DNA from: Streptomyces sp. SCSIO 30461
Lineage (GTDB): Bacteria > Actinomycetota > Actinomycetes > Streptomycetales > Streptomycetaceae
Assembly (NCBI RefSeq): GCF_037023745.1
Contig: NZ_CP146101.1
Span: forward strand, 1,798,001-1,862,000
Length of the DNA: 64,000 bases
Direction of reading: 5' to 3'
In this document: one piece after another, positions 27,121-38,786 of the stretch
How the letters are laid out: every line of letters begins with the position of its first letter
How positions within the stretch are numbered: position 1 is the first letter of the stretch
The notes under the pieces: model-generated
Seen by the model: the letters and a program-made list of their open reading frames with translations, nothing else
Told to the model about the DNA's origin: nothing
Database searches by the model: none
Made by a program: the position numbers and the translations under genes

Positions 27121-29145
27121 CTACGGGAAGGTCAGCTTGAAGTTGTTGATGTACCCGGTGTCATAGCGGGCGACATCCTGGACCTTGAGGCCCCAGGTGC
27201 CGTTCGCGACCTCGCTGGACGCGTTCACCGTGTAGGTGGCGACCACGTTGTCCGCCCAGTCGCTGCCGCTGGAGTTCTTCAGCCGGTAGGTCGAACCGTC
27301 CGGGGCCACCAGGTCGATGACCAGGTCACCGCGCCAGGTGTGGACGATGTCGACGTCGACCTTGAGAGCGGACGGGGCGTTGCCGGTGATACCGGTGACG
27401 CTGACCGTGGACGTGGCGGTGCCCAGGTCCGGGATGTTCACGTTGGCGGAGTTCTCGAAGACCTTGCCGGTGCCCGGGTCGCCGCCGCCGTAGCGGGCGC
27501 CGACGTTGATGCCGGCCCAGGCGTTGGTCACGGCCTGCGTCTCGGCGCTGGTGGCGCCGTACAGCTCGGTGGCGACGGCTATGGTGCCGGTGCGCGCCGC
27601 GGCGTAGTTGGTCGAGGAGGTGAACTTGGTGGTGAGCGCCTTGAACCAGATCAGGGACGCCTTGTCGCGGCCGATACCGGTGACCGGCAGGCCGTCGGAT
27701 GTCGGCGAGTCGTAGTTCACGCCGTTGATGGTCTTGGCGCCGCTGCCCTCGGAGAGCAGGTAGTACCAGTGGTTCGCCGGGCCGGACGAGTAGTGGACGT
27801 CGATGCCGCCGATGCCCGAGTACCACGAGTCCTTGGACGCTCCGTCCTTGCTCGGCTTGTCCATGTAGCGCAGCGGGGTGCCGTTGCCGTTGATGTCGAT
27901 CTTCTCGCCGACGAGGTAGTCGCCCTTGTCCTGGGCGTTGTTGGCGTAGAACTCGACCGCGGCGGCGAAGATGTCGGACGTCGCTTCGTTGAGGCCGCCG
28001 GACTCACCGCTGTAGATCAGCTTGGCGGTGTTGGCGGTGACGCCGTGCGTCATCTCGTGCGCGGCCACGTCGATCGACGTCAGCGGCTTGGCGTTGCCCG
28101 AGCCGTCGCCGTAGGTCATGCAGAAGCAGCTGTCGGACCAGAAGGCGTTGACGTAGTTGTTGCCGTAGTGGACCCGGGAGTACGCGCCGACGCCGTCACC
28201 CTTGATGCCGCTGCGGCCCTGCACGTTCTTGTAGTAGTCCCAGGTGAGCGCCGCGCCGAAGTGGGCGTCCGCGCCCGCGGTCTCGGCGTTCGATGCGGTG
28301 CCGTCGCCCCAGATGTCGTCGCTGCCGGAGAACAGCGTTCCGGTGCCGGACGTGCCGCGGTTCAGGTTGTTCGTCTTGTGGTTGCCGCGTGTGGTGTCGG
28401 TGAGCGTGTACGACGGCGCGGTGCCCAGCGTCACCTGGCCGCTGTACTGCGTGTTGCCGGTACCGGTGTTGACGGCCTGCCACTCGTAGAGCTTCTTGCC
28501 GGTGGCGGCGTCGGTGACCACGTGCAGCTCGTTCGGGGTGCCGTCGTGCTGGAGGCCGCCGACGACGGTCTCGTAGGCGAGCGTCGGCGTGCCCTGGGCC
28601 ATCCAGACCACCTTGCGGGGGGCGCTCTGGGCGGAGGTGCTCTTCGAGCCCTCGGCGCGGGCGGCTGCGACCGCTTGCTTCTTGGCGGTCGCCGGGGCGA
28701 CGTCGGCGGTGGTGGCGATGTTCTTGAGCGCCGACTGGGAAGCCCTGGAGACCGACCTGGTCGCCCCGGCCTTCGTCTCCGCGACCACGAGGTCGCCACC
28801 GAGCACCGGAAGACCGGCGTAGGTGCGCTCGTACCGCGTGTGGACGGTGCCGTCGCGGTCCTGGGTGACATCGCGGACGACCAGCTTCTCCTGGGCGGTG
28901 AGACCCAGTTCCTTGGCGGTGGCCGCCGTGGTGGCGGTGGCCTTGCTGATCAGCTCGGCCCGCTGGGCGGGGGTGAGTTGGGCGGGAAGGGCGCCGGTGT
29001 TGCGGGCCAGGGTCTGGTTGGCCGCTGCTGCCTGCTCGTCGGCGGCGGTGGCGGAACCGGTCTGGATTCCGACGGCGAGCATGGCGGCGGTGGCGAGCAG
29101 CGCGCCGGTGGCGGTTGCACGACGGCGTCTGGGCATGGGTCTCAC
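27121..29145 (-). CDS. Secreted M4-family (thermolysin-like) zinc metalloprotease with C-terminal P domain
   Basis: 674 residues. Signal peptide with RPMPRRRRA, then a hydrophobic ALLATAAMLAVGIQ (about 1-35). An FTP/PepSY-type propeptide (about 40-215) precedes the catalytic domain (about 225-545). The zinc site is His363-Glu364-x-x-His367 in AAHEMTHGVT, with the third ligand in GGLNEATSD. The C-terminal 115 residues match a proprotein-convertase P domain: VDIVHTWRGDLVIDLVAPDG and VQDVARYDTGYINNFKLTF. GTG 29145 is chosen because AAGGAG lies six bases before it; an in-frame ATG three codons later is the alternative. It acts outside the cell in peptide nutrition or development. It is monocistronic, with an inverted-repeat-rich region upstream. 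Confidence 0.94.
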   Translation of the reverse strand: MRPMPRRRRATATGALLATAAMLAVGIQTGSATAADEQAAAANQTLARNTGALPAQLTPAQRAELISKATATTAATAKELGLTAQEKLVVRDVTQDRDGTVHTRYERTYAGLPVLGGDLVVAETKAGATRSVSRASQSALKNIATTADVAPATAKKQAVAAARAEGSKSTSAQSAPRKVVWMAQGTPTLAYETVVGGLQHDGTPNELHVVTDAATGKKLYEWQAVNTGTGNTQYSGQVTLGTAPSYTLTDTTRGNHKTNNLNRGTSGTGTLFSGSDDIWGDGTASNAETAGADAHFGAALTWDYYKNVQGRSGIKGDGVGAYSRVHYGNNYVNAFWSDSCFCMTYGDGSGNAKPLTSIDVAAHEMTHGVTANTAKLIYSGESGGLNEATSDIFAAAVEFYANNAQDKGDYLVGEKIDINGNGTPLRYMDKPSKDGASKDSWYSGIGGIDVHYSSGPANHWYYLLSEGSGAKTINGVNYDSPTSDGLPVTGIGRDKASLIWFKALTTKFTSSTNYAAARTGTIAVATELYGATSAETQAVTNAWAGINVGARYGGGDPGTGKVFENSANVNIPDLGTATSTVSVTGITGNAPSALKVDVDIVHTWRGDLVIDLVAPDGSTYRLKNSSGSDWADNVVATYTVNASSEVANGTWGLKVQDVARYDTGYINNFKLTFP

Positions 29146-29652
29146 GCGAGACTCCTTCTGCGAGGGGGGTACCGGACGGCTGGGTGGGCCGTTCGGGCAG
29201 AGCAGCTGAGCACGAGTTGTGAAGGCTGTGAAGCTGCGGTGCATGCAGAGCGTGCGGAGCATGTGGTGCGTGGATCGGGGGAAGCGTGGCAGGTATCACA
29301 GGCCCCTGTCAGGGGCCTGTCAACATATTGGCCGGAAACCGTCCGTTCCCCGAAACGTCATGTTCGTTAAGCGGACGTTTCTCCGGTGATCACCGCCAGG
29401 TCATCGCGGCAGGTCGACGCCCTCCTTTACCCTCTGCGGCGCCGTATACGGTGCCGTACCGTCCGCATGGCGGGCAGAGGATACGGGCCACCCGGCACCA
29501 GGCATGTGTGAAGTGGCCGAATTCCCGCAGGGTGACGGGTGTTTCGTGGATGCGGCGGCGTCGATACGGCGTCGAGGCCGGCCGGCCGACGGTCGGCCCC
29601 GTCGGCCCCGTCGGCCGCCCGGCCGTCGGCTCGGGAGGCCTCAGGTCCTGCC
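29146..29652. promoter_or_regulatory. Protease upstream region with inverted repeats
   Basis: About 500 bases without a gene. CAGGCCCCT-GTC-AGGGGCCTG (29299-29319) lies 154 bases before the protease start. GAAACGTC (29352-29359) and GACGTTTC (29374-29381) form an interrupted inverted repeat. A palindrome CCGTATACGG lies near 29440. Further right, about 29575-29635, is a low-complexity tract rich in CCGTCGGCC units just after the thioesterase stop, which may act as its terminator. Confidence 0.45.
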
Positions 29653-30381
29653 TCAGGTCCTGGGGTCCACCCAGAGTGCCTGGGACACCGCGCACAGCTC
29701 CCCGTCGGCCGTGCTCACGGCGACGGCCATCGTGTGCTTGCGGCCGGACTCCGAGAGCAGCCAGGCGTACGAGATGTAGCGCTCCCCGGCCACCAGCGGG
29801 CGCAGCAGTGTGCCGGTGAGCGAAGCAGTCACCGCTCCTGCCCGCTGCGTACCCAGCGACCGGCCCGCCGCAAAGCCCGGGCAGTCCAGGGCTCCCCATA
29901 CCAGCTCGGTGGGCAGCGTCCCGTCATCCGCCGCGAGAGTCGGGGATGGCACCCATGCGGTCGCCACCAGCTCGCGTCCCGGTACCACGGTGCAGTGCTG
30001 GCGAAGCCCACGCTCCGGCGTGCGTTCCGGGCCGCAACCGAAGCAGTCCACCGACCCCGGCGGCGGGTCCGCGCGATACGCCTCGGCCGCCGCGAGCGCC
30101 TCGTCCCAGGAGGGTGCGTCCGGTACGGCGAGTGCGCTGAGCGGGGCCGCGTCGACCGGGATCGCCGTGGTCAGCGGCTGCCCCGGTTCCCCCAACTCCG
30201 CGCCCCCGGCGTCCGTCGTGGAGATCCGCACCTCCGACCCCACGGGCACCGGTCCCCGAAAGTCCACCCGTACCGCGTCGGCAGCGGAGCGTCGGGCGAG
30301 CACTCCCGCGACATAGCCGCCGAAGGCGACCCCCGGATAGCCGCTGTAGAGCGGCGGAACCACGATCACATCAGTCGTCAT
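29653..30381 (-). CDS. PaaI/hotdog-type thioesterase-like protein
   Basis: 242 residues. It reads as two hotdog-like halves. The first begins TDVIVVPPLYSGYPGVAFGGYVAGVLARR (in pieces: VVPPLYSGYPG and VAFGGYVAGVLARR), the second includes VWGALDCPGFAAGRSLG. A Cys-rich linker DCFGCGPE is typical of actinobacterial PaaI-family proteins. The likely role is acyl-CoA thioester hydrolysis; the substrate is unknown. ATG 30381 overlaps, on the opposite strand, an ATG at 30380 (the bases CATG serve both), but the plus-strand gene probably starts later. The frame is open 53 codons further upstream into that gene; those residues look non-coding. No operon partner. Confidence 0.75.
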   Translation of the reverse strand: MTTDVIVVPPLYSGYPGVAFGGYVAGVLARRSAADAVRVDFRGPVPVGSEVRISTTDAGGAELGEPGQPLTTAIPVDAAPLSALAVPDAPSWDEALAAAEAYRADPPPGSVDCFGCGPERTPERGLRQHCTVVPGRELVATAWVPSPTLAADDGTLPTELVWGALDCPGFAAGRSLGTQRAGAVTASLTGTLLRPLVAGERYISYAWLLSESGRKHTMAVAVSTADGELCAVSQALWVDPRT

Positions 30382-30517
30382 GACCCGCACCCCACCACAC
30401 GTGGCGCGGGTGACCGCGGCCGCCCCCGATGCGGATGGAGTGCATTCCGGCGAAAGCGGTCCGAGAGCGACGATCCTGGTCCAGGTGCTTCCGGCCTCGG
30501 CGAGTGCGTATGCCCTG

Positions 30518-30757
30518 ATGGGACGGATGCTGACCCTCATGGAGTTCGAGGACGCACCGCCGACCGCCTGTACGGAGGCCGTGCATTCGGGAGTCCGCAG
30601 CTACAGCGACGACAACGGCGGCAGCTGCCTCGAAGTCCTCGACGGTATTCCCGGTGCCGTTCCCGTGCGTGACAGCAAGGTCCCCGACGGCCCGGTGCTC
30701 GTCGTACCGGCCGCTGCCCGGAACGCGTTCGTCGTCGGCGTGGTCACCGGGGGCTGA
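30518..30757 (+). CDS. DUF397 domain protein
   Basis: 79 residues from the chosen ATG; other in-frame starts lie at 30527, 30539 and, far upstream, 30380. The C-terminal 55 residues match DUF397: SGVRSYSDDNGGSCLEV followed by PGAVPVRDSKVPDGPV and ARNAFVVGVVTGG. DUF397 proteins in Streptomyces are small and usually encoded just downstream of an XRE-type helix-turn-helix gene, as in the BldB/WhiJ-like clusters. Here no such partner is present; the neighbours are a divergent thioesterase and a convergent ABC exporter. No good ribosome binding site decides the start. Function unknown; probably a regulatory partner protein. Confidence 0.7.
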   Translation: MGRMLTLMEFEDAPPTACTEAVHSGVRSYSDDNGGSCLEVLDGIPGAVPVRDSKVPDGPVLVVPAAARNAFVVGVVTGG

Positions 30758-30767
30758 GCATCGGAAT

Positions 30768-30803
30768 GCCCTCCCGACCGCACCTTGGTCCGCTCGGGAG
30801 GGC
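30768..30803. terminator. Bidirectional hairpin between DUF397 gene and ABC exporter
   Basis: GCCCTCCCGA, 16-base loop, exact 10-bp complement. It starts 11 bases past the DUF397 stop and ends 30 bases past the exporter stop on the other strand. Confidence 0.75.
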
Positions 30804-30832
30804 GTCGCCGGGGGTCCCGACGCTCGGGCAGG

Positions 30833-32737
30833 TCACACCAGACTGTCCCGCCACGCCTGGTGCAGATCCGCGAACCGGCCCGCCCCGCTGATCAGTTCCG
30901 CCGGACTGCCGTCCTCCACGATCCGGCCGTGCTCCATCACCAGGATCCGGTCCGCGACCTCCACCGTCGACAGCCGGTGGGCGATCACCACGGCCGTACG
31001 GCCGCGCAGCACCGTGTCCATGGCCCGCTGCACCGCGCGCTCACCCGGGATGTCCAGCGAACTGGTCGCCTCGTCCAGGATCAGCACGGCGGGATCGGCG
31101 AGCAGCGCCCGGGCGAAGGCCACCAACTGGCGCTGGCCCGCCGAGATCCGGCCACCCCGCTTGCGGACGTCCGTGTCATAGCCGTCGGGCAGCGCGCTGA
31201 TGAAGTCATGCGCGCCGATCGCCTTGGCCGCCTGCTCGATCTCCGCGCGGCTCGCGTCCGGTCGGCCGATCGCGATGTTGTCGGCGATCGTGCCGGTGAA
31301 CAGGAACGCCTCCTGGGTCACCATCACCACCCCGCGCCGCAGTTCGGGGAGCGGCAGGTCGCGCAGATCGACCCCGTCCAGCAGCACCCGCCCGTCGGTC
31401 GGGTCGTAGAACCGTGCCAGCAGTTTGGCCAGGGTGGACTTGCCCGCGCCCGTCGAGCCGACGACCGCCACCGTCTGCCCGGCCGGGATGTTCAGGCCGA
31501 AGCGGGGGAGCACCTCGCCCCCGGTGCGATACGCGAAGCGCACGTCATCGAAGACGACGGCCCGGCCGGGGGCGGTGTCGCCGTCGGGGCGAGAGGGCAG
31601 CCGCATCGGGTGCTCCGGCTCAGGGACGCTCGGGCTCTGGGCCAGCAGGCCCGCGATCTTCGCCAGTGAGGCCGCCGCCGACTCGTACGAGTTCAGGAAC
31701 ATGCCCAGCCGGTCGATCGGGTCGTACAGCCGCCGTACGTACAACACCGCGGCGGCGAGCACGCCCAGCGCCAGGGTGCCGACGCTCACCCGATACGCGC
31801 CCCACAGCACCATGCCGGCGACGGCCGTGTTGGCGACCAGCCGGGAGCCGACCACATAGCGGGCCATCTCCAGGAGAGCGTCCCCGTTGCTCCGGGCGTG
31901 CTGCTGGTTCAGTGTCCGGAAGCGGTCCTCATTGCTGCGCTCCCTACGGAACGCCCGCACCGGCCTGATGCCGTTCATCGTCTCGGCGAACTTCACGATG
32001 ACGGCCGCGATGGCCGTGGAGCGGTCGGCGAACACCACTGCCGCGCGCCGCCGGTAGAACCGGACGAGCAGGTACAGCGGCACGAAGCTCGCCACGGCCA
32101 CCGCGCCGATGCCGAGATCCAGCCAGAGCAGCATGGCCGAGATGTAGACGAAGGAGAGGACGACGCCGATCAGCTCCTGGAGGCCCTCGCTGAGGAGTTC
32201 CCTCAGGGACTCGACATCGCTCGTGGAGCGGGAGATCAACCGGCCAGAGGTGTAGCGCTCGTGGAAATCCACGCTGAGCACCTGCGCGTGGCGGAAGATC
32301 CTGCCGCGCAGGTCGAGCAGCACATCCTGGTTGACGCGGGCGGACACGCGGATGAAGCCGTACTGGAACAGGCCCGACGCGACCGCGCAGACCGTGTACG
32401 CCACGGCGACGGCCACCAGCGGCCCGTGGTCGCCGCGCGCGATCGCCGGTACGGCGCTGTCGATCGCGTAGGCGACGAGCAGCGGCCCGGCCTGGGCGGC
32501 GGCCTGCTGCAGCAGCAACAGCACCGCGGCCAGTGCCGCGGTGGCACGGCGGGGTGCCAGCAGCGATCTCAGCAGGGCCCCGGTGGCGCCCTTCGGGGCG
32601 GGAAGGGCGTCATGGTCGAAAGGATCGTGACCGGGCGCTTCGGGGCGGTCCGCGCGGACCGGATGGTCCGCTTCGGGGCGGTCCTCGACGCCCGTGCCCG
32701 TATCGGCTTCCCGGGGTGTGGTGGTCGATGAGCTCAT
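30833..32737 (-). CDS. ABC exporter half-transporter (canonical ATP site)
   Basis: 634 residues: a charged, Asp/Glu/Pro-rich N-terminal tail (about 1-50), six transmembrane helices (about 60-335) and a nucleotide-binding domain (about 375-630). Walker A is VVGSTGAGKSTLAKLL, the ABC signature ISAGQRQLVAFARALL, and Walker B LILDEATSSLD with the catalytic Glu intact. Its ATG overlaps the stop of the upstream half-transporter by four bases; the two should form a heterodimer that exports a lipid, peptide or drug. The substrate cannot be read from the sequence. It is the last gene of the glgX-ABC-ABC run. Confidence 0.95.
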   Translation of the reverse strand: MSSSTTTPREADTGTGVEDRPEADHPVRADRPEAPGHDPFDHDALPAPKGATGALLRSLLAPRRATAALAAVLLLLQQAAAQAGPLLVAYAIDSAVPAIARGDHGPLVAVAVAYTVCAVASGLFQYGFIRVSARVNQDVLLDLRGRIFRHAQVLSVDFHERYTSGRLISRSTSDVESLRELLSEGLQELIGVVLSFVYISAMLLWLDLGIGAVAVASFVPLYLLVRFYRRRAAVVFADRSTAIAAVIVKFAETMNGIRPVRAFRRERSNEDRFRTLNQQHARSNGDALLEMARYVVGSRLVANTAVAGMVLWGAYRVSVGTLALGVLAAAVLYVRRLYDPIDRLGMFLNSYESAAASLAKIAGLLAQSPSVPEPEHPMRLPSRPDGDTAPGRAVVFDDVRFAYRTGGEVLPRFGLNIPAGQTVAVVGSTGAGKSTLAKLLARFYDPTDGRVLLDGVDLRDLPLPELRRGVVMVTQEAFLFTGTIADNIAIGRPDASRAEIEQAAKAIGAHDFISALPDGYDTDVRKRGGRISAGQRQLVAFARALLADPAVLILDEATSSLDIPGERAVQRAMDTVLRGRTAVVIAHRLSTVEVADRILVMEHGRIVEDGSPAELISGAGRFADLHQAWRDSLV

Positions 32738-34581
32738 CGGACGTGCTCCTCGGCGTGGCTGCCCGACATCAGCCAGGCGTATTCGGTGTTGTCCCGCAGC
32801 AGTTCATGGTGGGTGCCCACGGCTGCGATCCGGCCGCCCGACAGCAGAGCGACCCGGTCGGCGAGCAGCACCGTGGAAGGCCGGTGCGCCACGACGAGCG
32901 CGGTCGTGTCGCGGAGTACGCGTCTGAGCGCGGCCTCCACCAGAGCCTCGGTGTGCACGTCCAGCGCCGACAGCGGGTCGTCGAGCACCAGGAAGCGGGG
33001 CTCGCCCACGACCGCCCGCGCGAGCGCGAGCCGTTGGCGCTGGCCGCCGGACAGGCTCAACCCCTGCTCGCCCACCTGGGTGTGGACACCCTGCGGCAGC
33101 GCGTCCACGAAGTCGGCCTGCGCCACGTCAAGGGCACGCCGCAACTGCTCTTCGCCGGCGCTGCCGTCGGCACCCATCAGCACGTTCTCGCCGACACTCG
33201 CCGAGAACAGCGTGGGCTCCTCGAAGGCCATGGACACCAGCCGACGCAACTCGTCGCGCGGCATGGCGGCGATGTCCCGACCGTCGAGAGTGATCCGGCC
33301 GGCGGTCACCTCGTACAGCCGCGGAACCAGCGCCGTCAGCGTGGTCTTTCCCGATCCGGTGGTGCCGACCAGCGCCATCGTCTCCCCGGGGCGTACGTGG
33401 AGATCGATCCGCCCCAACGCGGGTGGTGAGCCGGGCGCGGCGTCCGGGTAGCGGAACTCGACCGCGTCGAAGACCAGTCCGCCGGTGGGCCGCGCGGCGG
33501 TGGCTCCCGTCGGCGCCTCCCGCTTTTCGGCCCCTGCCCCGGGGCGCTCGGGATGCGCGGATGTCCCGGGTTTCGCCCGCGCATCCGACTCCTCCCGCGC
33601 GTCCAGCACCTCGAAGAAGCGGTCCGTCGCCGTCGCCGCCTCCTGGCTCATGGCCAGCAGGAAGCCGATCGACTCGACCGGCCACCGCAGCGCGAGAGCG
33701 ATCGACAGGAAGGCGACGAGCGTGCCCGCGGAGAGCGCGCCTTCGGAGACCTGGACGGTGCCGAGTACCAGGGCCGCGCCGACGGCCAGCTCGGGCGCCG
33801 CCATGATGACGGCCCAGATGCCCGCCAGCATCCTGGCCTTGAGCAGCTCGGTGCCCCGCAGCCGCTCGGCCAGGGCGCGGAAGACCGCGGCCTGGTTGCG
33901 GTGCCGTCCGAAGCCCTTGATGACGCGGATGCCGAGCACACTCTCCTCGACCACCGTCGTCAGATCGCCCACCTGGTCCTGAGCTGTGCGAGCCGCACCG
34001 GAGTACCGCTTCTCGAACATCGACAGAAGCACCATCAGCGGGGCCGCGGGCACCAGCAGGATGAGGCCCAGCGTCCAGTCCTGCGCCAGCAGGATCGCTG
34101 CGCCGGCCAGGAGGGTCACGCCGTTGACCAACAGGAAGGTCAGCGGGAAGGCGAGGAACATCCGCACCAGCATCAGGTCCGTCGTCCCGCGCGACAGCAG
34201 CTGGCCCGATGGCCAGCGGTCGTGGAAGGCCACCGGAAGCCGTTGCAGATGCCGGAACAGATCGGCCCGCATCTCCGCTTCCACACCCGCCAGAGGGCGA
34301 GCCACCAGCCAGCGCCGGAACCCGAAGAGCACCGCTTCCGCGATGCCCAGCAGCAGCACGTACAGCGCCCCGAGCCACACCCCGTCCGTGTCCCGATCGG
34401 CGACCGGCCCGTCCACGAGCCACTTGAGGACGAGCGGGATCACCAGGCTCAGACAGGACGCGATGATCGCGATCACCGCGGCGGTGAACAGCCGGGCCCG
34501 CACCGGCCGTACATAGGGCCACAGCCGCAGCAGGGAACGCACGACGGACCGGTCATCGGAGGGGGTGTGTGTGGTGGACAT
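32734..34581 (-). CDS. ABC exporter half-transporter (degenerate ATP site)
   Basis: 615 residues: six transmembrane helices (about 20-310), a Pro/Ala/Glu-rich linker (about 330-365) and a nucleotide-binding domain (about 370-610). Walker A LVGTTGSGKTTLTALV and the signature LSLSGGQRQRLALARAV are normal, but Walker B reads FLVLDDPLSALD with Asp535 where the catalytic Glu is expected. This Asp is known from the non-hydrolysing site of asymmetric heterodimeric exporters, so the pair with the downstream half is well supported. It starts 11 bases after the glgX stop and is probably co-transcribed with it. Substrate unknown. Confidence 0.95.
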   Translation of the reverse strand: MSTTHTPSDDRSVVRSLLRLWPYVRPVRARLFTAAVIAIIASCLSLVIPLVLKWLVDGPVADRDTDGVWLGALYVLLLGIAEAVLFGFRRWLVARPLAGVEAEMRADLFRHLQRLPVAFHDRWPSGQLLSRGTTDLMLVRMFLAFPLTFLLVNGVTLLAGAAILLAQDWTLGLILLVPAAPLMVLLSMFEKRYSGAARTAQDQVGDLTTVVEESVLGIRVIKGFGRHRNQAAVFRALAERLRGTELLKARMLAGIWAVIMAAPELAVGAALVLGTVQVSEGALSAGTLVAFLSIALALRWPVESIGFLLAMSQEAATATDRFFEVLDAREESDARAKPGTSAHPERPGAGAEKREAPTGATAARPTGGLVFDAVEFRYPDAAPGSPPALGRIDLHVRPGETMALVGTTGSGKTTLTALVPRLYEVTAGRITLDGRDIAAMPRDELRRLVSMAFEEPTLFSASVGENVLMGADGSAGEEQLRRALDVAQADFVDALPQGVHTQVGEQGLSLSGGQRQRLALARAVVGEPRFLVLDDPLSALDVHTEALVEAALRRVLRDTTALVVAHRPSTVLLADRVALLSGGRIAAVGTHHELLRDNTEYAWLMSGSHAEEHVR

Positions 34582-34592
34582 CAGGTGCGAGC

Positions 34593-37025
<2,433 letters not shown>

Positions 37026-37262
37026 CTGTCGGCCTCCCGCGGCTCAGCGGGCCCACACGCCGGGCCGGACCGGCCGGACAGGGCCCACGCGTGGTCCTCC
37101 CACCTGTTCTGCCCGCACGGACCTCGTCCCAACATGAGGGCGCTCACGTACCCACACGCGGGGGCCGGTCGTTGGGCGGGACGTGCTGTGTCTCTGCGAC
37201 CCGACGAGGTGGACGACCAGGTGTATGAGCAGGTGAACGACCAGGTGAGCCCTGTGTGCGGC

Positions 37263-38486
37263 ATGGCGAGGCGACGGACGAGGACCGTGCTGGCCGTCGT
37301 CCTTGTATGGACCGGACTGCTGGCCGCACCCATCGGCTGCACCCCGAGACCCCCGGCCGACGCCGGCGGCAAACCGCGCCCCCCGGCCGACACCATCAGG
37401 ATCACCCCCGACGACGGCGCCAAGGACGTGGCGGCGGACAGCAAACTCGAAGTGAAGCTGTCCAGCGGACGGCTGGAGCGGGTCAAGGTGACCCGGACCG
37501 AGGACGCCCAGGCCATCGACGTGCCCGGCTCGATCTCCGAGGACGGGCTGCGCTGGCGGCCCCGTGCCGGCACCCGGCTCGCCCTCGCAGCCCAGTACCG
37601 GGTGGACGCCGTGGCGCTGGACGCCCACGGCCGCCGCGCCGCCCGCAACGCCACCTTCACCACCCTGGTGCCCGAACACCGCTTCATCGGCTACTTCAAC
37701 CCCGAGAACCGTTCGACCGTGGGCACCGGAATGATCGTCTCGTTCGTCTTCAACCAGAAGATCAAGGAGCGCGCGGCGGTCCAACGTGCCATCCGGGTCT
37801 CGGCACATCCGCCGGTGGAGATCGTCGGCCGCTGGTTCGACTCGCAGCGCCTCGACTTCCGCCCCCGTGAGTACTGGCAGCCGGGCACGAAGGTGAGCAT
37901 CGATCTGCGGCTCCGCGACGTCGAGGGTGCGCCGGACGTGTACGGCATCCAGCACAAGACCACCACCTTCACCGTGGGCCGTTCGCAGATCTCCACCGTC
38001 GACGTCCGCAACCACACGATGGAGGTACGCCGCGGGGAGCGGCTGCTGGCGACCCTGCCGGTGACGGCAGGGGCGCGGGACACCACGACGTACAACGGCA
38101 AGATGGTCGTCAGCGAGATGTTCGATGTCACCCGCATGGATGGTGCGACGGTCGGCTTCCGCAACGAGACCGGCAAGAGCGAATACGACATCAAGGACGT
38201 ACCGCACGCGATGCGGCTCACCACATCGGGCACCTTCCTGCACGGGAACTACTGGGCCCATCCCTCGGTGTTCGGCTCGGCCAACACCAGCCACGGCTGT
38301 GTGGGGCTGCGGGACGAGAAGGGCGGCAGCCAGAGCAGCCCGGCGGGCTGGTTCTTCGACCGGACCCTCGTCGGGGACGTGATCGAGGTGGTCAACTCTC
38401 CCGACCGGCAGGTCGATCCCTGGAACGGGCTGAGCGGCTGGAACATGGACTGGGCGGACTGGAAGGCCGGTTCGGCACTCGGTTGA
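37263..38486 (+). CDS. L,D-transpeptidase (YkuD), probable lipoprotein
   Basis: Forms 3-3 cross-links in peptidoglycan outside the membrane. 407 residues. The N-terminus MARRRTRTVLAVVLVWTGLL is followed by AAPIGC, a weak lipobox. Two Ig-like domains follow (about 45-235), then the YkuD domain (about 240-385). The catalytic motif is HGNYWAHP ... NTSHGCVGLRD with Cys346; a Trp-rich tail NGLSGWNMDWADW completes the protein. This is the architecture of actinobacterial Ldt enzymes. Start chosen at the ATG before the Arg-rich signal; in-frame starts exist upstream (for example 37134) but add a non-hydrophobic leader. It is followed by a paralog, 300 bases downstream. Confidence 0.93.
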   Translation: MARRRTRTVLAVVLVWTGLLAAPIGCTPRPPADAGGKPRPPADTIRITPDDGAKDVAADSKLEVKLSSGRLERVKVTRTEDAQAIDVPGSISEDGLRWRPRAGTRLALAAQYRVDAVALDAHGRRAARNATFTTLVPEHRFIGYFNPENRSTVGTGMIVSFVFNQKIKERAAVQRAIRVSAHPPVEIVGRWFDSQRLDFRPREYWQPGTKVSIDLRLRDVEGAPDVYGIQHKTTTFTVGRSQISTVDVRNHTMEVRRGERLLATLPVTAGARDTTTYNGKMVVSEMFDVTRMDGATVGFRNETGKSEYDIKDVPHAMRLTTSGTFLHGNYWAHPSVFGSANTSHGCVGLRDEKGGSQSSPAGWFFDRTLVGDVIEVVNSPDRQVDPWNGLSGWNMDWADWKAGSALG

Positions 38487-38786
38487 TCGAGTCGGCCGCC
38501 GTCATGCCACGCCACTCCCGGCCGGCCCGGCGCCGTCATCGGCCCCCACCGACCGGCACCGGCCGCTTCCCGCGCCCCTGGCGAATCCTCGCCGTCTCGC
38601 ATGACCCGCGCCGGTCCTGGACATCTTGGGACTGAACGGTGACATCCGTGGGGGAGTTCCCATGGCTCGCGGTGTGATTATCTATCGCCAGGTGCGCGCA
38701 GGCCGCGCGCGGGGGTAGCAGTCCGGCTGGGGCCGGACTCCACGGGCCGTGGCGGGGCCAGGCCGTGCGAGGGGAGAAGACCGATC

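Noticed and set aside
29575..29640. CCGTCGGCC tract as a CRISPR or satellite repeat
   Set aside because: The units are short, irregular and few; it is ordinary GC-rich low complexity after a gene end.
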